Shown here: positions 55,251 through 64,000 of the stretch, one piece after another
How positions within the stretch are numbered: the first letter of the stretch is position 1
How the letters are laid out: each line of letters starts with the position of its first letter
From: Canna indica
Taxonomy: Eukaryota; Streptophyta; Magnoliopsida; Zingiberales; Cannaceae
DNA: 64,000 nucleotides
Direction: 5' to 3'
Assembly (NCBI GenBank): GCA_034359265.1
Contig: CP136890.1
Location: forward strand, 78,889,501 to 78,953,500
Notes under the pieces: model-generated
The model's input: the letters and a program-made list of their open reading frames with translations, nothing else
What the model was told of the DNA's origin: nothing
Database searches by the model: none
Made by a program: the position numbers and the translations under genes

Positions 55251-55365
55251 TTCTTTTTTTAACAAAAATAAAAAATTACAATAAATGACTATACTAAAAT
55301 TCGAATCTTAAATTTTTAAACAACATACAATATATTATCATCAACTATGTTACCCACAGTTGACT
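55251..55365 (-). mobile_element. SINE-like copy 2 (minus strand)
   Basis: On the minus strand: catagttgatgataatatat (A-box-like region), ttaagattcgaattttagta (B-box-like), a atagtcatttattgtaattt body and a tttttgttaaaaaaag tail. It matches the copies at 16585 and 60550; shared sequence with the latter includes atattgt(a/g)tat(g/c)gt(t/c)t. Confidence 0.55.
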
Positions 55366-56067
55366 ACATGATTAGTTAGGCAGGTTGCAAAATTATGACG
55401 GAAAGATCCTATAAATTTTGTCAAATAAAAAAGTACGAGCAAAAAATCTTAGATTAGATGTGATTTCAACCACACCGACTCAAGCCAACCTCTGATTTAA
55501 ATTGAACCAATTATATCAAAATAGGAATCCAATATTTTGTCAAATCTAGCCCAACTCTTTTTGTCTCCTAAGTTTTTCTATAATATATTTTTTTTAAAAA
55601 AAATCGAATCACATCCAATCTAAATTAAAATTTTCAATCATACTTTATTGATTCAAAATGCATACCCAACCTAACTAACTAATCATTAGGAAAAACATTC
55701 GACGGTTTAAATTTAAGGACTTGATGTAGTCTTTCTGTTTCATCTATCACCCGAATTTAAGCATATTTAATATATTTTTATTAATTAAATGTGCTTCATT
55801 ATTTAAAGATCTAATTTAGCCTTATGTTTTTGTTAATTGTCTAATTTTGTTTCAAGTATGGATGGAGAAAAAAATTACAAAAAAATACTCATTGTGTAAT
55901 ATCATACTATATAAAATAAAACTCATGTTAGGTTTGGTTTTGAACATTTGAGCTAGACAGTCTAGGATTAATGAAGTCTTGTTGTGTCATCTATATATAT
56001 AGTTTCACTTTTTAGCATATCTGATAATTTTATTAAATATGTTTAATTTTTTTAAATCAAAGTTAGT
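55366..56067. other. Non-coding stretch before the second copia
   Basis: No gene. AT-rich with scattered intergenic-type sequence. Confidence 0.5.
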
Positions 56068-56072
56068 CTTAT

Positions 56073-56174
56073 TGTGAGGGTTGAATTATTTTAAACTCGA
56101 CCCAATATAAAATGGGCTAGTTGGATCAACATGGAAAAAAAAAAAACAAATCTTTTGGGCTCGGCCCAGTTGGG
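56073..56174 (+). repeat. Remnant of copia 5' LTR
   Basis: TGTGAGGGTTGAATTATTTT ... cttttgggctcggcccagtt matches the first ~105 bp of the 3' LTR at 59272. Confidence 0.85.
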
Positions 56175-56289
56175 CTCAATAAAAATCAAAATGCATGATG
56201 GAATTACAAGGACTCTAACTCAGGTATGTCATGTTTCAGGTCTTTAAAAAAAATTAATTTTTTTATCTTCTTTAGATGCACTTGGATAC

Positions 56290-57758
56290 AAGTATTCAGA
56301 CCAAGACGAAGTTTTCAGAGTCACAAAGGGATCCTTAACAGTAATGAAAGCACTAAAAGTAAATCAACTCTAAATCCTATAAGGCACAACGGTAACAAGT
56401 GGTGCAGCTATGGTAACTTCTGAATACTCTGATGATATTGCTAAATTATGACATATGAGATTATGACATATTAATGAAAGGAGCATGCTAATTCTTGAAC
56501 AAAAGGGACTACTTGGAAAATAAAAATTTGCTAAGTTAGATTTATATGAACATTGCATCTATGGCAAACAGGAAATAGTCTTATTCTCCACAGGGCAACA
56601 TTATGCAAAAGAAAAATTGGACTACATCCACTTTGATTTATGGCGGCCATCATCGGTTGAATCCCAAGGAGGAGCTCGATACATGCTCACATTCATTGAT
56701 GATTACTCCAGGAAGGTATGAGCTTATTTTATTAAAAATAAATATGATATTTTCTCTAAATTTCAGTCTTTGAAGGCAATGATTGAGAAGCAAATCGGTA
56801 GAACATCCACCCTGCGAACCGACAATGGTCTAGAATTTTGCAATGGAGAATTTAAAAATTTTTGCTCTAGAGAAGGGATCATAAGACATCACACAGTTCC
56901 CTACATATCTCAGCAGAATAGAGTGACAGAAAGGATGAACCGCACCATCATAGAAAGGGTAAGAAGTATGCTTTCTAATGCTAATATTTCTAAAAGTTTT
57001 TGGACATAGGCTGCATCCACCGCTTGCTATCTGATAAATCGATCACCTTCTTCATCCATTGAATTCAAGACGTCTGAGGAAAAATGGACCGAGTTGCCAG
57101 CCTCTTATGACCACCTTAAAATTTTTGGGAGCATTGTCTATGTCAAAGTGAATGAAGGAAAATTAGAACCTATATTAAAGAAATGTATTTTCTTAGGATA
57201 TCCTAGTGGAGTGAAAGGCTATAAAGCGTGGTGTCTAAATAATTGTAAAGCAGAAATTCATAGAGATGTAATTTTTGATGAACAGATACTCTTGAAATTG
57301 AAAAAGGAGAACCAAGAAGAGGATGACTCATAAGAAACTACAGTGCCATCAGAAGAAACACCACCTCAGCCTGCTATCAAAGAATTCTGGTTCCCTACAC
57401 CTGCACCTAGACTGCCTTCCATAGAAGCAATGACACTGCTTCAGAACAAGTCACTAAAGAACATGTTCAGGTCCAGGAGGAGCCACACCGGGTTCAGGAG
57501 GAGCCAAACGGGGTCCAGGAGGAGCAACATCAAGTTGAGGAGGATAATCCTTATTCCATTGCCCTCAACCGACCTAGGCGAGCACCACGTCCTAATCCTA
57601 GGTATGCAAATGTTGCTACATATCCTCTAGCAGCGACAGAAGAAACTCCATGCACTGAAGAACCAGTCTCCTATAAAGAAGCCCTAAATCGGACAGATTC
57701 AAGAAAGTGGCATGAAGCTATGACAGAAGAATTCAAGTCCTTGCGAAATAGAACTTGA
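56290..57758 (+). pseudogene. Copia integrase and start of RT
   Basis: The pre-integrase region has LWHMRL and HINERSMLILEQKGLLGK; the core has FIDDYSRK, LRTDNGLEFCNGEFKNFC and ERMNRTIIERVRSML, supplying the D-D-E residues. A GKLEPILKKCIFLGYPSGVKGY segment follows, then a linker with three ~24-bp repeats (ggaggagccacaccgggttc, 57478-57540). In-frame stops at 57007-57009 and 57756-57758 separate otherwise continuous frames. Confidence 0.85.
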
Positions 57759-57764
57759 GAACTT

Positions 57765-59204
57765 GTGAAGCCTCCACCGCACAAGAAATTTGTTGGGTGC
57801 AAGTGGATCTACAAACTCAAAGAAGACGGTATCTATAAAGCTCGGCTGGTGGCAAAGGGATACAGTCTAAAGGAAGATATTGACTATAAAGATATTTTTT
57901 CTTCTATGGTTAAGCATACATCTATTCGTGTTCTTCTAGCATTAGTAGTCATGCAAGACTTGGAGTTAGAACAACATGACGTCAAGACAGCTTTCCTACA
58001 CGGTGACTTAGAAGAACAGATCTACATGACACAACCAGAAGGGTTTGAAGAGAAAAATAAAGTTGATCATGTCTGTCTCCTAAAGAAGTCACTTTATGGC
58101 CTCAAGCAATCTCCTAGACAATGGTATAAGAGGTTTGATCAGTTTATGCTTTGTATTGATTTCAGTAGATCATCTTTTGACTGTTGTGTTTATTTTAAAA
58201 AAATAACTAGTTCTATGATTTATCTATTTCTTTATGTTGATGACATTCTTATTGCAGCAAAAGATATTACTGAAATAGACAGGCTTAAGAAACACCTTAA
58301 AGGTGAATTTGACATAAAAGACCTTGGGGCTGCAAGAAAAATCCTTGGGATGAAGATAAAGCGAGACTGCAAAGCAAGAAATTTGTACCTAACTCAAGAG
58401 AGTTATGTAAAGCAAGTGGTTGAGCGCTTTGACATGCAAGAAGCAAAATCCGTCAAGACACCTCTTGCCGCTCATTTCAAATTATCAGAGTTACTGTGCC
58501 CAAAAGATACAAAAGAAAGAGTTAGCATGTCACAGGTACCCTATGTAAGTGCAGTTGGCAGCCTTATGTACGACATGATCTGTACCCATCCAGACATAGC
58601 ACATGCAGTCAGTGTTGTCAACCGGTACATGGCAAATCCGGAAAAAGCACATTGGGAGACAGTTAAATGGATCCTGCGTTACTTACAAGGTACTTCTAAA
58701 GCTAGTCTTTTTTTCGGTAGAACTAATGAATCGTTTGTAGGATACTCAAACTCGAACTATACCGGTGACCTTGATAAAAGAAGATCAATCACCGTCTATA
58801 TCTTCACTATATGTGGAACCGCAGTAAGTTGGAAAGATGGCCTACAACCAACTGTCGCCCTCTCCACCACTGAAGCGGAGTACATGGCCATTACAGAAGC
58901 AATTAAAGAAGCAATCTGGCTTAGGAACCTGATAAAAGAACTAGCATCTCAAAATGGGAACATAATCGTGCATAGTGACAGTCAGAGTGTAATTCATCTG
59001 TCAAAAGATCAGATGTTCCATGAAAGAACGAAGCACATCGACGTCAGATTCCATTTCATTAGGGATATTATTTCAAAAGGAGAAATAAAGCTTCAGAAAA
59101 TTGACACGGGTCACAATCCTGCAGATATGCTGACTAAAGTACTTCCAATGGTCAAATTTGAACACTGTCTGAAGTTTGTAAGATTGATTCAAGGTGCAAG
59201 TTAG
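57765..59204 (+). pseudogene. Copia reverse transcriptase and RNase H, long open frame
   Basis: 479 codons without a stop: [62 protein letters not shown], and the intact catalytic motif YVDDIL (YVDD at 58233-58244). RNase H follows with [35 protein letters not shown] and [11 protein letters not shown]. The frame ends normally with VRLIQGAS just before the polypurine tract. The codon at 57765 is GTG, not a true start; this is the tail of a polyprotein that a TGA at 57756 cuts off from integrase. Best-preserved retroelement coding sequence in the window. Confidence 0.9.
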
Positions 59205-59271
59205 CCCTACAGGGCTATTGGGAGAAGAGAAGAAGGATACATCGGGCTTAAAATTCATCAAAGGAGGAAAT

Positions 59272-60132
59272 TATGAGGTTGAATCATTTTAAACCCGGCT
59301 CATTATAAAATGGGCTAGTTGGATCAAGAGGGGAAAAAAAGAGAGGAAAAAAAAAATCTTTTGGGCTCGGCCTAGTTGGGCCAAACCCTGCGCATGGTGG
59401 TGGTGGTGTTGCCGCCTCAAATTGGCTCACGCAATTCGAGGCAGCACCATTACATGCCTCAAGCATTTGTATTTTGTGTTGACTTGGCAACACATGCACG
59501 CACCACCTTGACTTGGAAATTGAAGTGTTCCTGCAACGCGTATCTCTCTCCAGCCGCAAGTTTTAACCGAGTTCCTTGCGTGGAACTCAGTCTTTTGTTT
59601 GATCCCAACCGCTCGTCTCTGCTGCAATTTCCTCGCCGATAGATCAAAGGCTAGAGCCTGCTCTCCCTCTATTATAAATAGGGACTAATACACAGTTTTA
59701 GAGGATACCAATAATTCTCAGAGCCTCCCATCTACTCCGTTTCTCAGGCAGGATTCCTTTCCAGCGGCTCTCTTCCCCTTCACACCGTCTCAGGCAGAAG
59801 CAAGAAGATCAAAGACGTCGCATTCACAGTTTTCAGGCAGAAGCAGGAATCCAAATTTCGGGGTGCAGAAAAATATCTGAGTACAAACAATATTTTTCTT
59901 TTGCAGTTTATTAATAAGTTGTATTCAGTTCTTGTATTGGCCGTGTTTTCTCCTCCTTCTAATAAAATCAAGTGTCATCTTCTCCCCGTGGAGTAGGCCT
60001 GGTACCCCGCCGGGCTGAACCACGTAAATTTTGGTGTTCTTTGTGTTTTCTGAATTTACTTGTTTTGATTTTTTTTCTTTTGGCGTTTTGGATTTTTGAA
60101 TCCTTGCATGAAGATCCAATTTCTTCCTAACA
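59272..60132 (+). repeat. Copia 3' LTR
   Basis: 861 bp, TATGAGGTTGAATC (TG changed to TA) to CTTCCTAACA. attataaata TATA box at 59671-59680; a polyadenylation-type aataaaatcaag at about 59960. Confidence 0.9.
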
Positions 60133-60549
60133 CTTATGTTTTGTTAATGGTTTAATTTCCTTTAAAATACGGATAAAAAGAGAGAGAAAAAGAAAAAGAA
60201 AATCTCTATTATTATTTTGTTCTTTCAATTTAAAGATGATATAAATAGTAATACTCCAACTCAAATCTAATTATTTATTTGGCTATGTGACCTATAATGT
60301 ATCTCTTGATTATTCTGATGTTTTGTGAATCATTATTATAGATTAAAATTAATTAATGTGTTAAAAAAGTATCAGTTCTATCATATTTCTCAACTTCATC
60401 TAAAGCAAGATTAATTCATTTAATTAAGCACCGGGTCATATATTAATATAAAGAAAAGGTCAGACTTTTCTTAAAGTGTCCTCTAATAAGAAATACCTAA
60501 TCAAATGATAAACCACTTTCTCTTTCACAAAGACACTGCACCTATGCTA

Positions 60550-60665
60550 ATTATGAGTAAAATAATTAATGACAATATATTGTGTATCGTCTAAAATTTA
60601 AGATTTAAATTCTAGTATCATCATCTATATATTATAATTTTTTATCTTTATTTTTTAAAAAAAAT
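60550..60665 (+). mobile_element. SINE-like copy 3
   Basis: aattaatgacaatatattgtgtatcgtctaa, aagatttaaattctagtatc, atcatctatatattataatttt and a T-rich/A-run tail match copy 2 in order; the B-box is eroded (gatttaaat for gattcgaat). Confidence 0.5.
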
Positions 60666-61030
60666 ATAATGCACCTATCATTTTGCCAAATATTAGTTTT
60701 ACGTCTTCATACCTAACAATACCACCTATATATGTCTAATTATGTCACCCTCCGTTTAAAAACGGTAGCTAGGAGATCCCCTCCAACTGTGCCTTGCACG
60801 GGAATCATCCAATTCCTCAATCATCCATCTGATATGCTCCGCCTAACATTAATTGCTTGAGCTCCAACCATCATGACATCATCCATGCAACAATAGTAAG
60901 TTATTGCATATTAATAATTCCAAATTGGCATTATATGTATACTTGCTTGGCTTGTCGTAGCAAGCCATTCATATCAATTTAATATGTTGCTTACCAAATC
61001 TAGGTAGGGATAAGAGGCTTTTTATTGCCT
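60666..61030. other. Non-coding stretch
   Basis: No gene or repeat recognised. Confidence 0.5.
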
Positions 61031-61036
61031 CTGAAC

Positions 61037-61395
61037 TCTAATAAAAAATGTGAAAATATTTATAAAAATTTATTTGAGCCCAATATACTTTCAAATTATT
61101 ATTAGTGCGAAAATATTTTTTTTCAAATGGTAAAGTGATGTGGCAAACGGTGCTAACGACGACAAATGACAGGACGACACGTCATCAATGAGTTGTAAAA
61201 AATATATATATAAGGAGTGTTTTTACACTTGAGCTTTAGCAAAAATATGTGAAAATACATCTAGAAATTTTTTTAAGCCCAATATGCCCCCAAACCATAA
61301 AAACTACTTCGAAAATGCTCTTTTTGGGGATGATAAAATGGTGTGGTAAACGATGCTAACAACAACCAATAGGAGAGCATGAGCACGGTAGCAAG
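61037..61395. repeat. ~205-bp direct duplication
   Basis: aaaatgtgaaaatatttata...gagcccaatatac and aaaatatgtgaaaatacatc...aagcccaatatgc start about 205 bp apart; both continue into gtgtgg(c/t)aaac(g)gtgctaac(g/a)ac. Resembles MULE terminal sequence in style. Confidence 0.6.
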
Positions 61396-61582
61396 AGACC
61401 ACAAAAGTACCTTCATCTCCATTTTTCTTGAGAGAGAGAGAGAGGGTGATTGTATTTCTTGTGATCCAACTTTATTTCTTGTGATCTACAAAGGAGAACA
61501 CACTTGCAGGTGCAGCAAGATGACAAAGACCCAACTTTGTTTCTTGTGATATACAAAGGAGATCGAACACACATGCAACTCC

Positions 61583-61948
61583 ATGTCCGCGACTAAGGAT
61601 GTTCAGCACATGGTGCAACACAAAAGTATGATTCCTCCAAATGAGCCTTTCTTGCTTCGCTTTGACGCGAAACTTGGCGAGGAGGAAGACAACGAAAAGT
61701 GCATGATCCCCTCGTGCACGAGTGATTGCAATTCATTAAGCAAGAGACCACGGAGAAGCTCAAGCTCTTGCACAGCCTTTCTGCTGCCTACGAGGACGCC
61801 CTCGATGCCCTCCTCTGGCTCCGCCTTCATTGGATCCAAGGTCGACTTCCTGACAGAGAAAGGAGAGCGGAGCAAAGAAATAACCAGTGCCAATCTCAAA
61901 AGAGAAGGCTTAGAGAAATGGGAGAAGCTCTTGCGTCGCGGAGCCTAA
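61583..61948 (+). other. Open frame of uncertain nature (121 codons)
   Basis: An open frame of unknown family overlapping the carboxylesterase-like inverted fragments. Within it, frame +2 (61726 on) reads LSAAYEDALDALLWLRL, a piece of plant carboxylesterase. I do not support 61583-61948 as a gene. Confidence 0.3.
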
Positions 61949-62150
61949 GGTGGGCGTCGAGGGTGTCCTTGTAGGCAGCAGGAAGGCGGTGCTCGGGGGG
62001 TGAGGTGGTAGTCCATGGAGAGGACGACGGTAGGGAGGGCAGCGGCAAGGTGAGCGCGCATGGCGTGGAAGGGGGCGGAGGCAGCGCTGAACATGATGAA
62101 GCCGACGAGGAGCCTAGGAGCGGGAGGAGGAAGGACAATTTTTTTAAATA
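61776..62150 (-). pseudogene. Carboxylesterase (CXE) fragments in inverted orientation
   Basis: Minus strand 62140-61935 reads, across a frameshift, GFIMFSAASAPFHAMRAHLA, ALPTVVLSMDYHLTP, EHRLPAAYKDTLDA and LRLRDA, the region after the HGGG motif in plant GID1-like carboxylesterases (alpha/beta hydrolase fold 3). On the plus strand, 61776-61838 holds a second copy of the AAYEDALDALLWLR part. The two face each other about 100 bp apart. No catalytic Ser/Asp/His segment is present. Confidence 0.6.
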
Positions 62151-62590
62151 TTTTTTAATAATATAATAATAATAAAACTAGTTAAAATAGTAAAGTAATA
62201 ATCCACGCAAGATAAAATTTGCCACATCGTCGTCGTCGTTAACGTCCAGGTCAGCAAAAATCGTCAGAAACGACAGTGCGACAGAATGATAGTTCATGTA
62301 TTTCCTTGCTAATGGAAAAAAATTATGCTAAAAATAGGAAAATGTCCAAAGTTCGTATTTTTTTGAATATTTACTCTAAAATATATTGTCTCTAAAATAT
62401 GATTCAAGCAAAATAGTCTCATACTCGGGCAATAATGAATGTCAACAAGTATCAAAACCCGGCTATTTTGCCTGAGTCATGTTTTAGAGGGACCATATTG
62501 ACCGAGTTTTTTTTGAGGGACCACTATGAAAACCTGACTATATTTGAGGGACCAAATTGTACGTTATCCTTTAAATAAATAAAAAAGTAG
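62151..62590. other. Non-coding stretch
   Basis: Contains a gtcgtcgtcgtt run (62229) and later alternating phrases on gaggga(c)ca and aaaatatgattcaagcaaa. Possibly the other flank of the element that carries the carboxylesterase fragments; no terminal repeat could be fixed. Confidence 0.4.
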
Positions 62591-64000
62591 GGGTGTACGC
62601 ATACCGAGGTGGAAGAGAGGAGAAAAGGAGGAAGCTTCGAAATCTTGTGCCGTCGTCGAAGATCGGAGTCGAGAGATCATCTTCGCCTTGCCTTGTCTTC
62701 TTCCTTCCCTATTGAGGTGAGTGGTTGAACCTTAAAGTGTAGGGAAAGACCCCTTGGGTCATGTTGAAAATTTCCCAAATCCTCGAGTGCTCAAGTTCTT
62801 ATAGATTTATTTTATGTTATGCTCATGAACCTTAAAGAAATCAGTGAAGGTTTTGAACGAATAGAGGTTTGTTTCCAAAACCCTTAAGGGCCGGCCACAT
62901 GAAATTTTCCCTAAGTGAAGAGGGTCGGCCGAGTGAGGGAAGAGGAATATTAGGATTAGGAAAATTTAATTCCTAGACTGAATGACATTTAGAGAAGAGA
63001 ATTGTTAAGATTTGAAGAAAACCAAGACATGCTTGGGGTAGGGTAGGGTCAGCCGAGTACCTTACTAGTGAGTATAGATGCTAGGGTCGACTGAGCAAGG
63101 CAATAAAGGTTCGGTAGCGAAAAAGAATTAGATACTATATTTTCTCAATGTAGAAATTACGAAGCTAGAATTTCTAGAGATGTTAAAGGTAGATGAATGA
63201 GAACGTTGTTCCATGATGAAGATGGATAACTGTAGTAGAGATTGCCACCCTATAGTTCCCATAAGGATGAGAAAAATTTAGAAAACAAACTGATGGAGCC
63301 CGGAGCAGGGCTGGGTACGGGCACAAGCCCGGGCAGTATTTATTTACTGAGGAACTCATATGTGCATTGTGTGTTGTGCTTGTGATGGCTGGGCTGAGAA
63401 GCGTCTCTAGTTGGTATGGCTATTGCCCGACTCAGCAAGTGGTTGAGGGGTCTTGAGATTGCACCAGTGAGCCACGCTAGTGTTAGACCCGAGTGGCGGG
63501 GGTCTTGAGATTGCGTCAGTGAGCCATGCTGAAGTTAGACCCGAGTAGATTTGGGTTGGATGAGACATTCCCAACCTGATTGGGCACCGGAAGCTAGATG
63601 GTCATCCTAGTTGAAGGGCTCGGGTTTTAGATCGCTATATGCGGAATGAACTTGATTATATACTATCTAATGTGGATTGATGTGACTTATAGGCCGATTA
63701 TGGCCGAGTGAACACTTACCCTATGAATGGTCGGTTATGATCGTGTGAGCATTTTTACTATGTGTGGCTGGATATGGCTAAGTGGTCTCGAGTTGTGTTG
63801 GTGGCCGGTTGTCCAGGTGGTGAATTAAATCCCAAAGTTTATATCTGAATTGATTTATTCATATCATTATATATGTATATATATGCTTGGGATTTAAGTG
63901 GAGGTTCGGTAGAATCATTCACTGAGTTCCTCGTGGACTTACTATTTATTTATATTTATTTTGCAGAGTCCGACCAGTGAGGTATGGCTAGATGGGCATG
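62591..64000 (+). mobile_element. Gypsy LTR-like segment, cut by window end
   Basis: No coding frame. From about 63280 it has the style of a plant gypsy LTR: cgggcagtatttatt, repeated gagccacgctag/gagccatgctga phrases, and tcactgagttcctcgtgg, ttttgcagagtccgacc near the end. A 52-bp tandem duplication (tcttgagattgc at 63451 and 63503) lies within. Upstream, 62690-62725 holds a ttgaggtgagtgg phrase that resembles a splice donor. No second LTR is in the window. Confidence 0.4.

Larger units (their letters stand above)
56073..60132 (+). mobile_element. TNT1/Tork-type Ty1/copia element, 5' deleted
   Basis: Perfect 5-bp flanks CTTAT (56068-56072 and 60133-60137) show both outer ends are original. 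The first ~100 bp of the 5' LTR is present (56073 to about 56174) and then the sequence jumps into the polyprotein ahead of integrase, so an internal deletion removed most of the 5' LTR, gag and most of protease. Integrase, RT, RNase H, the polypurine tract aaaggaggaaa and the full 3' LTR follow. Confidence 0.9.

Noticed and set aside
61583..61948. A V-ATPase subunit E-like gene
   Set aside because: Only loose resemblance in one short phrase; the neighbouring sequence is better explained by carboxylesterase fragments.

Overview
This is a stretch of flowering-plant nuclear DNA made almost entirely of nested transposable elements, with one convincing intact host gene. The plant origin is clear from the retroelement lineages (Tat-like and Athila-like Ty3/gypsy, a chromovirus-type LTR, a Sirevirus-like LTR, several Ty1/copia), from plant L1 LINE fragments, and from captured fragments of plant UGT, DUF4408-like and carboxylesterase genes. 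The intact gene is GC-rich in an AT-rich setting, which fits a monocot, but that is an inference and no species can be named.

Layout. 1-4457: minus-strand Tat-like gypsy element with gag and protease only, two tandem arrays and an antisense coiled-coil reading frame. 4560-13030: a ~178-bp satellite split by an Athila-like gag-protease element (5889-12783), which itself contains a 1.5-kb Sirevirus-like solo LTR (10893-12407, TSD CATGC). 13149-14745: a Pack-MULE carrying UGT and DUF4408-like fragments. 14755-18574: AT-rich DNA, a SINE-like copy, and a minus-strand chromovirus-type LTR. 18575-25065: an old repeat split by a 5'-truncated LINE (18715-23072), which is split by a 1-kb palindromic MULE-type element (20439-21485); a hAT-type MITE follows. 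25554-28210: hAT MITE, then the two-exon gene for a membrane-anchored SPRY protein (26322-27887). 28600-34640: CACTA end, LINE zinc-finger scrap, a frameshifted aldose 1-epimerase first exon, a Harbinger-like element filled with a ~30-bp minisatellite, MITEs, and a 949-bp LINE copy with an 11-bp TSD. 34987-45268: copia gag fragment split by a hAT MITE, joined to a chromovirus-type LTR, joined to a nearly full-length decayed Tat-like element with gag, protease, RT, RNase H and integrase, again split by a hAT MITE. 45320-60132: CACTA end, LINE scrap, then two copia elements with recognisable LTRs and TSDs (47959-54723 and 56073-60132). 60550-64000: SINE-like copy, carboxylesterase fragments in inverted orientation, and a gypsy LTR-like segment cut by the window end.

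No retroelement polyprotein is intact; most carry several stops or frameshifts. The least damaged is the copia pol at 56290-59204, whose last 479 codons are open. The only gene that looks functional is the SPRY gene. The main interest is the nesting order that the target-site duplications allow one to reconstruct, the captured gene fragments, and the tandem arrays inside elements. I saw no clear sign of a new biochemical system.
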